Positions 44,888 through 53,146 of a DNA stretch of 64,000 bases are shown in pieces (positions within the stretch are counted from its first letter, which is position 1; every line of letters begins with the position of its first letter). Source of the stretch: CAUYUA01 sp963575675 (GTDB lineage: Bacteria > Pseudomonadota > Alphaproteobacteria > Azospirillales > Azospirillaceae). Below the pieces are notes generated by a model. The model was not told the DNA's origin. It was given only the letters and a program-made list of their open reading frames with translations, and searched no databases. The stretch spans positions 1-64,000 of the forward strand of contig CAUYUA010000261.1 of assembly GCA_963575675.1 (NCBI GenBank), written 5' to 3'. A program made the position numbers and the translations under genes.

Positions 44888-45655
44888 TTATTGAGCGTGT
44901 TTGCGGGGAGCTCGGCTTGCAATGATATCCGCTACGCTTGCTGGAAGAGCCGCCAAAAGCCATACCCCAAACGCCATCGGCCACGGAAACGCGATCCGTG
45001 ACGGGTTGCGCTCTAGGCGGCGTTGGATGATGCGCGCAGCCGGAAGCGCTTCCATGAAAAACGGCATGGGGAACGTGTTGGCGTCGGTAATGCGGCTGCG
45101 GACAAATCCCGGACAAATTACCGTGACTTCGACGCCTTCCGACGCCAACTCGGCGCGCAGAGCTTCTCCCAACACCCGGACTGCGGCTTTTCCGGCGCAA
45201 TAGGCGGGCGCGCCCGCAAATCCCCGAAACCCTGCAAGCGAGCTGACAATAGCGATTTGGCCGCGTCGGCGTTGTCGCATCTTCGGCAACAGTGGGTAAA
45301 TCGTGTTGATTACGCCGTCGACGTTGGTTTTGAAGAGTTCACGCACTTGTTCGACAGACTCTCCGCCGTTTCCTGTTCCGGATGAGATTCCGGCGTTGGC
45401 GATCGCCAAATCAATCGGATTTTTAGAATCGATCGTTAAAAGGCGATGCGCCATAGCTTCGGCGTTCTGTGCGTCGAGAATTTCGGCATGCGTTTCCGCG
45501 CCCCTTTGGCGGCACTTTTCAGCGACGCGATGTAGCCGCTCTGAATTGCGGCCCGTGAGAGTGAGGATGCGTCCCGGCGTAGCGTAGGTCTCCGCCAAGG
45601 CTTCGCCGATTCCGCTAGAGGCTCCGGTGATGAGGATCGTTTGAGGGTTTTTCAT
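44888..45655 (-). CDS. Short-chain dehydrogenase/reductase
   Basis: The 255-residue product is a classical SDR. The cofactor motif TGASSGIG is at 10-17, NAG at 87-89, and the catalytic set is S138/S139, Y152 and K156 (YCAGK). A C-terminal hydrophobic stretch (about 226-246, PWPMAFGVWLLAALPASVADIIA) suggests membrane association, as in SDRs acting on lipids or retinoid-like substrates. TLTGRN after the second strand suggests NADP(H). The substrate is unknown. The gene converges with the PmtA-like gene. Confidence 0.9.
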   Translation of the reverse strand: MKNPQTILITGASSGIGEALAETYATPGRILTLTGRNSERLHRVAEKCRQRGAETHAEILDAQNAEAMAHRLLTIDSKNPIDLAIANAGISSGTGNGGESVEQVRELFKTNVDGVINTIYPLLPKMRQRRRGQIAIVSSLAGFRGFAGAPAYCAGKAAVRVLGEALRAELASEGVEVTVICPGFVRSRITDANTFPMPFFMEALPAARIIQRRLERNPSRIAFPWPMAFGVWLLAALPASVADIIASRAPRKHAQ

Positions 45656-45770
45656 AATGTATCCCGGTGTTTTTTTGTGAGAATTATATTGAATGCTGTG
45701 TTTCTTTGAGTTGTTTATTCTAATGCTTATGGTTATAGTCCCTTTATCATTTTATCCTTGAGAGGCTGTT

Positions 45771-46664
45771 TTGTCTCCTTCTACCCCTGTGACCAGCATG
45801 ACCGGTTTTGCTCGCGCCGATGGAACGGTGGAGGGTATGAATTGGTTGTGCGAACTTAAAAGCGTCAATGGACGTTCTTTGGAGATTCGCACCCGTTTTC
45901 CTTCCGGCTTCGAGTCGCTGGAAGTGCCCGTGCGTGCGGAGCTAGGGCGACGCTTGCGACGTGGCTCGGTGTCTTTGACCGTCACTTTAAATCGAGCGGC
46001 GGCGACTTTGCCGCAAGCGCGAATCAATCGGCCTCTGTTGGACCAGCTTTTGGCTTTGGTGCGTGAAGTGGAAGGCGTAACGACGCCGCCGCGTTTGGAA
46101 GCGTTGTTGACGGCGCCGGGAGTGATTAGTGTAATTGATGACGCCGAGGCTCCGGATCGGGCGCGCGTCGAAGAGGCTTTGCTGAGCGGCGTGCGTGTGG
46201 CTTTGGATCGTCTGGTGGTCGTGCGTGACGCTGAGGGCGCGCGTTTGTTGGAGGTCGTGCGTGCGCGAGTGTGTGAGATCGAAAATTTGACCGATGACGC
46301 CTCTCGTTTGGCTGCCGTTCAGCCGGAGGCTCTGCGTGAGCGGTTGCGGGCGCAAATGGCGATATTGCTCGAGTCGCAGACCGGCGTCTCGGAGGATCGT
46401 TTGGCGCAGGAGGTTGCTTTTCTGGTGTCGCGCGGCGACGTGCGGGAAGAATTGGATCGTTTGAGGGCGCATGGGGCGGCGGCGCGCGATATTCTCGCCG
46501 AGGGCGGAGTGATTGGGCGTAGGCTTGATTTCTTGTGTCAGGAATATAATCGAGAATCCAACACTTTGTGCGCCAAATCGTCTGATCCGGAATTATCGCG
46601 GATTGGGTTGGCCTTAAAAGTTTGCATCGAGCAGCTTCGGGAGCAGGTTCAGAATATTGAATAA
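45771..46664 (+). CDS. yicC: YicC-family endoribonuclease
   Basis: The 297-residue product begins with the YicC signature SMTGFARADG and continues with ELKSVNGRSLEIRTRFPSGFE. It ends with the DUF1732 part: EVAFLVSRGDVREELDRLRAH, GRRLDFLCQEYNRESNTLCAKS. E. coli YicC is an endoribonuclease that promotes decay of the sRNA RyhB. The start is TTG 45771 with AGAGG at six bases, giving an N-terminus of normal length; ATG 45798 would cut into the domain. It lies just upstream of gmk, its usual neighbour. Confidence 0.93.
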   Translation: MSPSTPVTSMTGFARADGTVEGMNWLCELKSVNGRSLEIRTRFPSGFESLEVPVRAELGRRLRRGSVSLTVTLNRAAATLPQARINRPLLDQLLALVREVEGVTTPPRLEALLTAPGVISVIDDAEAPDRARVEEALLSGVRVALDRLVVVRDAEGARLLEVVRARVCEIENLTDDASRLAAVQPEALRERLRAQMAILLESQTGVSEDRLAQEVAFLVSRGDVREELDRLRAHGAAARDILAEGGVIGRRLDFLCQEYNRESNTLCAKSSDPELSRIGLALKVCIEQLREQVQNIE

Positions 46665-46725
46665 CGAGGTGGTGAGAACCTCGTTTACAATCCTTTTGAT
46701 GAATTTTATCTAAATGAGGCTCGAT

Positions 46726-47376
46726 ATGGTGACCCAAGCGTGGCCCGATGAGCAGCGTCGCGGTGTTCTATTGGTGTTATCGTCTCCGTCCGGCGCAGGG
46801 AAAACCACGTTGTCGCGGCGACTTTTGGCTGGTGAGCCTGATTTGACGCTCTCTATATCTGTGACCACGCGCGCGCCTCGTCCAGCCGAGGTCCATGGGC
46901 GGGATTACTTTTTTGTTGAACGTGCGGTCTTTGATCGTATGGTGGCCAATGGTGAATTCTTGGAATGCGCCGAAGTGTTCGGAAATGGTTATGGCACGCC
47001 GCGCGCTCCGGTGGAGGAGGCTTTGGCTGCGGGGCGAGATGTGTTGTTCGATATAGATTGGCAAGGGCATAAGCAGATCGGAGAGACGGCGCCGGATGAT
47101 CGTGTTGGAGTGTTTATTTTGCCGCCGTCCGGGGTCGAATTGGAGCGGAGGTTATGTAATCGCGGACAGGATGCGCCGGAGGTGATCGCTCGTCGAATGG
47201 CTAAGGCTGCCGATGAAAGCAGTCATTGGACGGAATATGATTATGTAATTGTGAATCGCGATTTTGAAGAAAGTTTTGCGGGGTTGTGCGCGATCTTACG
47301 CGCCGAACGGTTGCGTCGTCGTCGTCGGCTTGGTTTGGATGCTTTACTTAAAGATATTTCTGGTTATGCAAAGTGA
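46726..47376 (+). CDS. gmk: Guanylate kinase
   Basis: The product has 216 residues from ATG 46726, which has GAGG at six bases; ATG 46714 is an alternative that adds four residues. The P-loop SSPSGAGKTT contains K26. GMP-binding residues are in SVTTRAPRPAEVHGRDYFF, and VLFDIDWQGH follows. It phosphorylates GMP to GDP with ATP. The stop overlaps the start of the next gene (TGATG). Confidence 0.97.
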   Translation: MVTQAWPDEQRRGVLLVLSSPSGAGKTTLSRRLLAGEPDLTLSISVTTRAPRPAEVHGRDYFFVERAVFDRMVANGEFLECAEVFGNGYGTPRAPVEEALAAGRDVLFDIDWQGHKQIGETAPDDRVGVFILPPSGVELERRLCNRGQDAPEVIARRMAKAADESSHWTEYDYVIVNRDFEESFAGLCAILRAERLRRRRRLGLDALLKDISGYAK

Positions 47377-48203
47377 TGTGTAAAGTATCTCTGTTCGATA
47401 CAATCAAGTGCGTGTTCAGAAGATTGGCGCCGTTGTGGCTGGCGATCTGCTGGGCTGTAATCGGAGTTTCATTTATCGGTGTTTTGGTGTTGGAGCGGGC
47501 TGATGCGAGCGAGGTTTTGCGACTCGGAAATGATGGTTCGGTCTATCCGCCGTTTTATGCTCCTGACCCTAGCGGAGTGTTGAAAGGGTTCGAAATCGAT
47601 TTGGCTCAGGCCATGTGCGCCGCCGTGGGCGCAGAGTGTCGGTTCGTGATCGTGCCGTGGGATAATATCATCGATGCATTGGTTGATCGGAAGATCGACG
47701 CTATTGTCTCCAGTATGTCGATCACTGAAGAGCGTAAAAAGAGAATTTCTTTCTCCGAGCATTACTACGTCACGTCGGTGCGTTTTGTTGTTCGAAAAGA
47801 TAGCGGCGTGTTTGGAGAGGCTCCGGATAGTCTGCGTGGGCGGAGAGTTGGAAGTCAGGACAAGACGGTTTTTGCCGATTATTTGCGTAATGTTTATTCC
47901 GGAATTTCAACCGTCGTCTTGTTCGATGGTCAACCGGAAACGAATCAGGCTCTCATCGATGGGCGTGTGGACGCTATTTTGGCGGAGAGCATTAATTTAT
48001 GGAATTTCTTAAGAACGCCTCAGGGAGCTTGCTGTGTATTTCATGGCGCTGCGATTCGGGCTTGGACGGATGAGGTTGGCGTGGCTTTGCGCAAAGAGGA
48101 TGTTGCCTTGCGCGAACGGTTTAATCGCGCTATTGCGCGAATCATCGCCAATGGAACCTATGAAGAGATTAATACTCGTTATTTGCCGTTTTCGATTTAT
48201 TGA
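47376..48203 (+). CDS. Family 3 solute-binding protein (polar amino acid type)
   Basis: The 275-residue product has a long N-terminal signal or anchor: a basic stretch followed by LWLAICWAVIGVSFIGVLVL and possible cleavage after RADA. The SBP family 3 domain follows, with LRLGNDGSVYPPFYAPDPSGVLKGFEIDLAQAM, VPWDNIIDALVDRKIDAIVSSMSIT and VGSQDKTVFADYL. ISFSEHYY fits amino acid binding proteins. No permease or ATPase is next to it. It shares one base with the gmk stop, so it is translated with yicC-gmk, an unusual operon partner. Confidence 0.88.
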   Translation: MCKVSLFDTIKCVFRRLAPLWLAICWAVIGVSFIGVLVLERADASEVLRLGNDGSVYPPFYAPDPSGVLKGFEIDLAQAMCAAVGAECRFVIVPWDNIIDALVDRKIDAIVSSMSITEERKKRISFSEHYYVTSVRFVVRKDSGVFGEAPDSLRGRRVGSQDKTVFADYLRNVYSGISTVVLFDGQPETNQALIDGRVDAILAESINLWNFLRTPQGACCVFHGAAIRAWTDEVGVALRKEDVALRERFNRAIARIIANGTYEEINTRYLPFSIY

Positions 48204-48221
48204 ATTTCGACTTATCGGAGG

Positions 48222-49391
48222 CTACTCCTGGAAATCAGCTAAAAGCGTTTCTTCGCTCTGAGGTTTTCCGAAGTAATATCCCTGGCCGCAGTCACACCCT
48301 AAAGCCGCCATAACGCGCGCCTGAGAAAGCGTTTCAATTCCTTCAGCGATGACTTTCATATCCATCGAGTGCGCCAAACCAGCAATAGCGCCTGCAATAC
48401 GAGTAATGCGGCCATCACTTTCTCGATCCGCAACAAAGCTCCTATCAATTTTCAAAGTGTTTATTGGCAAATGTTGGAGATAACCAAGATTAGAATATCC
48501 AGATCCAAAATCATCTATGGAAATGAGAACGCCAATGTCTTTAAAGTGGTTTAAGACATCCATGACCTTTGGTTGCTGTAGAATAAACACGTTTTCTGTA
48601 ACTTCGATGCATAGATGAGATGGGTGTAGATCATGGTCGCTCAACGCCGCTTCAACAGCCTTCACCGAGTGGAGGTCAGAAAAGTGCATTCCAGAAAAAT
48701 TAACGGCCACATAAATCGGAGGTTGTTTTTTCTTCTCTCGACGACGGATGAGTTCGGCAATGGTGCGACATGCATTATCGAGAATGCATAAATCTATTCC
48801 ACGAATGGCTTGACTTCTTTCCGCCACCGGAACAAAGTCCGCTGGAGACGTATAGGCTCCATCGGTCGAGCGCCAACGCGCCAGAGCTTCGTATCCAACC
48901 ACGCTGTAATCGGACAAGGACACAATCGGTTGGAAAAACGGAACGAACTCCCGCCCTAATATGGCTGAGCGAATGGCTTGATCTACGCGTAATTCCGTCA
49001 GAAGGGCGCCGTGTAGAATCTTTTTGTGCGGTAAAGGTGGTTCGGCGACATTTCCGGCGTTGCGTAAGCGCGTGGTCATGACTTTCATCATGTGGACAAT
49101 CGCGGCGTCGCAGCGCTCTAGGCGGTCATGGATCGTGTCTCGACTAATTACGGACAGAACGCAATCCTTTTCGGCAATGGCGGAGGCGGATCGCAGTTGA
49201 TCATCAATAATCGCCATTTCGCCGAAAATATCGCCTTCTCCAAGAATCGCCAACAAACGCGGGATACTTGGCGAATCATCCATGATCCGCACTTCTCCCA
49301 GGTCGATAATGTAGGCGTAGTCTGGGCTGTCTCCTTTTTGGAAAATGCGGGCGCCTTTGGGAACGGCGATCTGTTGTAGCGGAGTCGTCAT
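48222..49391 (-). CDS. Cyclic-nucleotide-binding domain fused to EAL c-di-GMP phosphodiesterase
   Basis: The product has 389 residues from ATG 49391. A cNMP-binding domain (about 10-105) has GEGDIFGEMAI and RSASA, the phosphate-binding cassette with its Arg. The EAL domain (about 140-385) keeps the catalytic set: YEALARW, the Asn in AVNFSG, EVTE, DDFGSGYSNLGYL, LKIDRSFV and AEGIET, so it should hydrolyse c-di-GMP to pGpG. The fusion would let one nucleotide (cAMP, cGMP or another) tune turnover of a second. No membrane segment is present. It converges with the SBP gene and stands alone. Confidence 0.92.
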   Translation of the reverse strand: MTTPLQQIAVPKGARIFQKGDSPDYAYIIDLGEVRIMDDSPSIPRLLAILGEGDIFGEMAIIDDQLRSASAIAEKDCVLSVISRDTIHDRLERCDAAIVHMMKVMTTRLRNAGNVAEPPLPHKKILHGALLTELRVDQAIRSAILGREFVPFFQPIVSLSDYSVVGYEALARWRSTDGAYTSPADFVPVAERSQAIRGIDLCILDNACRTIAELIRRREKKKQPPIYVAVNFSGMHFSDLHSVKAVEAALSDHDLHPSHLCIEVTENVFILQQPKVMDVLNHFKDIGVLISIDDFGSGYSNLGYLQHLPINTLKIDRSFVADRESDGRITRIAGAIAGLAHSMDMKVIAEGIETLSQARVMAALGCDCGQGYYFGKPQSEETLLADFQE

Positions 49392-49574
49392 CAAAGGTCC
49401 CCCCGGTGGGGAATAGGTTTGGAAATGTTTCCGAAACTATTATAGGATGTTTCCATAGCTTCGCAATCGCGGAAGGCGTTTTTTGGTTGCGCGTCCGGTG
49501 ATTCTTGGCGTTGGTTGGTGGTTTGAATGAATTTATCTTTATGCGCTTAATGGCGTGCTTTTATGGAGGGCCAT

Positions 49575-50111
49575 ATGCAGATTCTGGTGGTGATGGCGCA
49601 TCCGAAGCTGGATGAATCACGAATTCACGGCGCGTGGATTAAGGCCCTTGAGGGAAAGAACAATATTTTAGTGAATCCTTTGTACCATTATTATTCCGGC
49701 TGGAAGATAAATGTCTCAGTTGAGCAAAACTACATTCAAAATTACCAGAGAATTGTTTTGCAGTTTCCTTTTTTTCTTTATGGTTGCCCACCTTTGATGA
49801 AAAAGTGGCTTGATGATGTTCTAACCTATCGCTGGGCGTATGGTCCCGGGGGAGATGCTTTGAAGGGAAAGCAATTGCTGATTGCTCTTTCTACAGGGGG
49901 GCCGGCGGAGTCCTATGTTCGCGGCGGTTATCATAACTACACCATTAATGAGTTGTTGGCTCCGTTTCGTCAGATTGCGAACTTGGTGCGTGCAGATTAC
50001 TTGCCGCCTTTTGTGTTGCATCGTGCGCGCACGATGACCGATCAAGAAATCTCTGCTTCAGCGATAGAATTTTCTCAATATATTCAAAGAGAAGATTTGA
50101 GGGCGCTATAA
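49575..50111 (+). CDS. Flavodoxin-fold NAD(P)H-quinone oxidoreductase (KefF/MdaB-like)
   Basis: The 178-residue product starts at ATG 49575, four bases after GGAGGG. MQILVVMAHPKLDESRIHGAW is the FMN-binding N-terminus; VLQFPFFLYGCPPLMKKWLDDVLTYRWAYG and LLIALSTGGP are the other flavin and quinone-binding loops of the NQO1/KefF family. It reduces quinones by two electrons with NAD(P)H. KefF members also regulate potassium efflux channels, but no kefC is nearby, so a detoxifying role is the simpler reading. The base composition is slightly more AT-rich than its neighbours. Confidence 0.88.
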   Translation: MQILVVMAHPKLDESRIHGAWIKALEGKNNILVNPLYHYYSGWKINVSVEQNYIQNYQRIVLQFPFFLYGCPPLMKKWLDDVLTYRWAYGPGGDALKGKQLLIALSTGGPAESYVRGGYHNYTINELLAPFRQIANLVRADYLPPFVLHRARTMTDQEISASAIEFSQYIQREDLRAL

Positions 50112-50171
50112 AACGGTAAGATATCGATCATTTTTTATAATACTAAAAAATAATCATCTGGGAGGAAGCGC

Positions 50172-50951
50172 GTGGATTCTGATCTTGTGCAACGGGTGGA
50201 TCGATTCGGAATCGCCACGATCACTCTTTGTCGTCCGAAAGCTCGCAATGCTTTGTCTATGGCTTTGATGGACGTATTGCAGACGACTTTGGACGCCGTC
50301 TCAATTGATTCTTCTGTTCGCGTTGTTGTGCTTGCAGGGGCTGGGCCTGCGTTCTGCGCCGGCCATGATTTGCGGGAAATGCAATCGTTGAAGGGGCCAG
50401 AGGCCTACGCTGAGGTTTTCGAGCGTTGCTCACGATTGATGCAGACGATTGTCTCTTTACGGCAACCTGTGATTGCGCGTGTTCATGGCGTGGCGACGGC
50501 TGCGGGATGTCAGTTGGCGGCAACCTGTGATTTGGCGATTGCTGCTCATAATAGTTGTTTTGCGACGCCGGGCGTGAATATCGGGTTGTTTTGTTCGACT
50601 CCGATGGTGGCTTTGACGCGAGCGGTGGGACGCAAGGCGGCAATGGAAATGTTGTTGTTAGGAGATTTGATCGATGCGACGGAGGCGTTGCGAATCGGCT
50701 TGGTGAATCGGGTGGTTCCCGAAGCGGAATTGGATGCTGCGGTTCTGGCGATGGCGGAGAAGATTGCCTCGAAATCATCGATGACGGTGGCGATTGGCAA
50801 AGAGGCGTTTTATCGTCAGGCAGAGATGGATTTGGCGGCGTCTTATGAATATGCGGGAAAGGTAATGGTCCGCAATATGATGACGAAAGATTGTGCTGAA
50901 GGGATTGACGCATTTTTGAGTAAGCGTGTTCCGACTTGGCGCGGTCAGTAG
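50172..50951 (+). CDS. Enoyl-CoA hydratase/isomerase family protein (ECHDC3-like)
   Basis: The 259-residue product starts at GTG 50172 with GGAGG at six bases. Crotonase landmarks are RPKARNALSMALMDVL, the oxyanion hole in FCAGHDLREM and GVATAAGCQLAATCDLAIA, and the FATPGVNIGLFCSTPMVAL segment typical of the ECHDC3 subgroup. The usual hydratase glutamates are not clear in the second active-site loop, so the reaction may differ from plain hydration. It lies 60 bp after the quinone reductase gene on the same strand and might be cotranscribed. Confidence 0.88.
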   Translation: MDSDLVQRVDRFGIATITLCRPKARNALSMALMDVLQTTLDAVSIDSSVRVVVLAGAGPAFCAGHDLREMQSLKGPEAYAEVFERCSRLMQTIVSLRQPVIARVHGVATAAGCQLAATCDLAIAAHNSCFATPGVNIGLFCSTPMVALTRAVGRKAAMEMLLLGDLIDATEALRIGLVNRVVPEAELDAAVLAMAEKIASKSSMTVAIGKEAFYRQAEMDLAASYEYAGKVMVRNMMTKDCAEGIDAFLSKRVPTWRGQ

Positions 50952-51075
50952 ATGTTTTGTCGGGTGTTCATCCCTTGGGCGAATAAGGGAGAAAGGGAAA
51001 AGGCTTTTTGTCTTTGGCTCCTTTTGTTTTCGGCGTTATATTGAGTCTCATTGTTTCTAGCATCGAGATTGCTTG

Positions 51076-51504
51076 ATGATGTCAAATTCTCACGATTTTT
51101 ATTCGGACGATCATGTGCGCGCGATTTTAGAAAACGCGCGCGTCATTGCTATGGTCGGCGCGAGTTCTAATGTAGTTCGTCCCAGCTATGGCGTGATGAA
51201 GTTTCTTCAGGCGCGGGGGCGTCGGGTTTATCCTGTCAATCCACAGATTGTGGGGCAAGAAATTCTCGGAGAAAAGGTCTTTGCGGAGATTGGAGAGATT
51301 CCCGAGAAGATTGATATGGTGGATATATTTCGTAAATCTGAGGCTGTTGGGCCGATTGTCGACCAAGCAATTGCGTTGAATGTTCCCGTTGTTTGGATGC
51401 AGTTGGGCGTGCGGAATGATGTTGTCGCCGCACGGGCTGAGGCGATGGGGGTTCGGGTTATTATGAATCGTTGTCCTGCAATTGAGTTTGAGCGGCTTTC
51501 TTAA
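51076..51504 (+). CDS. CoA-binding (YccU-type) protein
   Basis: The 142-residue product is a Rossmann CoA-binding domain: ARVIAMVGASSNVVRPSYGVMKFLQARGRRVYPVNP, GQEILGEKVFAEIGEIPEKIDMVDIFR and WMQLGVRND. E. coli YccU is the prototype; some members are fused to acyl-CoA ligases. The exact role is unknown. The ATG at 51076 is used, with a second ATG directly after it. The gene ends 2 bp before a palindromic element that separates it from the convergent secretion locus. Confidence 0.9.
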   Translation: MMSNSHDFYSDDHVRAILENARVIAMVGASSNVVRPSYGVMKFLQARGRRVYPVNPQIVGQEILGEKVFAEIGEIPEKIDMVDIFRKSEAVGPIVDQAIALNVPVVWMQLGVRNDVVAARAEAMGVRVIMNRCPAIEFERLS

Positions 51505-51505
51505 T

Positions 51506-51703
51506 AAAAATTAGAGGGGTCCAGGGACTGTGTTCCTGGTCGCCGGGGATCATAAGGGGGGAGCGAAAGCCCCCCTTATCGCCGCAAGGCGAATGTCTTG
51601 CAGCTTGCGCGGATTTTGCCTTACGGCAAATAAGGGGGGCTTTCGCTCCCCCCTTATGATCCCCGGCGACCAGGAACACAGTCCCTGGACCCCTCTAATT
51701 TTT
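51506..51703. repeat. Palindromic intergenic element, full copy 10 (198 bp)
   Basis: This is the cleanest copy: both ends are AAAAATTAGAGGGGTCC and GGACCCCTCTAATTTTT, and the arms match almost base for base to the centre. Inner hairpins are GGGGGG-AGCGAAAG-CCCCCC and its complement; centre stems GCCGCAAGGC and GCCTTACGGC resemble copy 3. It sits between convergent genes, and its last two bases overlap the stop codon of the minus-strand HlyD gene. Confidence 0.96.
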
Positions 51704-53108
51704 ACGGTTCGCGGATGCTCTCATCCAAGGCTCGTATAAGTGGATAAATAAAATATGAAATCACCGATCTTTTTCCGACTACGATTTCGGCTGTCAGCGT
51801 CATGCCGGGCATGAGTTTGGTCGATGTCGGCACGTTGCTCAGAGTCGTTGATTTAAAATTGAATCTTGTAAGATAATACGACTCTCCTCCATAATCACTT
51901 GCTGTGGATTCCTTCGAATCTCGGTTGAAGGCGTCTTCGGATATCATCCGCACCACGGCGTCAAGAGCGCCATGTTTCTGATAAGGAAAGGCGTCGAGTT
52001 TGATTCGGGCCATGTCGCCGGAGCGCACAAAGCCGATGTCTCGCGATTCGATGCGGGCTTCGGCTTCAAGCGGAGCATCAAGAGGGACTAAAGTAAAAAA
52101 CGGCTCCGCCTCTTTGACGACAGAGCCGAGAGAGCGTTTGGCGATCTCCAATACGACGGCGTCGGCTGGAGTCACCAAATCAATCAACTCTTTTTTGCGT
52201 TCGGCTTTAGTCAGCAACTCTTGCGCCGCCTTCATCTCGCGGTGAGCGGTTACGAGTTCTTGCGCGGCTTCTTGTCTCCACTGCGTTTGGAATGAATCTC
52301 GTTCCGATATTACTACGGCGCGTTCTTTTTCAAGCTCCGTAGCGTGATTGACGGCGTTGTTGAAGTCGCGTTCGACAGACAAGCGTTGTTCCCGGCTTTC
52401 GATAAACTTAAGGCGCGAGCCTGCTTTCCGCTGAAATAGCTCTTCATATGAGCGCTCAATGTCGATTAGTGATGTCAGCCGCTTTTCAAGTATCTTTTGT
52501 TCACTGACATTGCTGTAGATCAGAGCGGACATTCGTGACAAGGTTTCTTCGTATTGCTTCATTCGAGCAATGAACGCTTGGCGACGTTCTTTAAATAGTC
52601 TGATTTGGTGTTCTTCTTCGGGAAGGTTTCCTTTCAGAATAGGCTCGGCGCCCGCCAATTCCGCCTCAACGCGGCGGAATTGAGCCTGAGCCCCTTGCAT
52701 TCGCGCTCGGTTGACGGATATCTCTGCGGTTGCAAAGGTGGGGTCCAGAGATGCAAGACGGGAGCCTTTTGTGACGATTTGCCCTATTTTTACGTCCAGG
52801 CTGCGCACCACCGCTGTTTCCAGAGGTTGCACGACAATGGTGTCGGCGGTGGTCATGAGTTTGCCTCGGGCGACCACCACGCGATCGATTGACGACAGGC
52901 TGGCCCACAGCAATGCCGTAATCATCAGTCCTACAACGAGATAGAGCGTAGAGCGCATCGAAGGCGGCAATGGGCGCTGTTCGATTTCGTCGGCGTCGGT
53001 CAGGAAATTGAGAGCGGCGTTTGTGACGTCGTCTTTTGGAGCGCGACGCATGAAGAGACAACGCGACGCCAACGAGCGGAGTGACTGACCCATGGCATTT
53101 AGGAGCAT
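51702..53108 (-). CDS. HlyD-family type I secretion membrane fusion protein
   Basis: The 468-residue product has a cytoplasmic N-terminus, one membrane helix at about 53-72, a barrel-sandwich hybrid start (VQPLETAVVRSLDVKIGQIVTKGSRLASLDP), a long alpha-helical hairpin (about 130-320) and the C-terminal beta-barrel (LVPLDAPLEAEARIESRDIGFVRSGD..KLDAFPYQKHG), then TKLMPGMTLTAEIVVGKRSVISYFIYPL, the HlyD C-terminal signature. It links the ABC exporter to an outer-membrane TolC-type channel that is not encoded here. It lies 38 bp after the exporter. The stop codon lies within the palindromic element. Confidence 0.95.
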   Translation of the reverse strand: MLLNAMGQSLRSLASRCLFMRRAPKDDVTNAALNFLTDADEIEQRPLPPSMRSTLYLVVGLMITALLWASLSSIDRVVVARGKLMTTADTIVVQPLETAVVRSLDVKIGQIVTKGSRLASLDPTFATAEISVNRARMQGAQAQFRRVEAELAGAEPILKGNLPEEEHQIRLFKERRQAFIARMKQYEETLSRMSALIYSNVSEQKILEKRLTSLIDIERSYEELFQRKAGSRLKFIESREQRLSVERDFNNAVNHATELEKERAVVISERDSFQTQWRQEAAQELVTAHREMKAAQELLTKAERKKELIDLVTPADAVVLEIAKRSLGSVVKEAEPFFTLVPLDAPLEAEARIESRDIGFVRSGDMARIKLDAFPYQKHGALDAVVRMISEDAFNRDSKESTASDYGGESYYLTRFNFKSTTLSNVPTSTKLMPGMTLTAEIVVGKRSVISYFIYPLIRALDESIREP

Positions 53109-53146
53109 AGTCCTTGCGTCCGTCTGATATGTGATTGATTTAAAAT

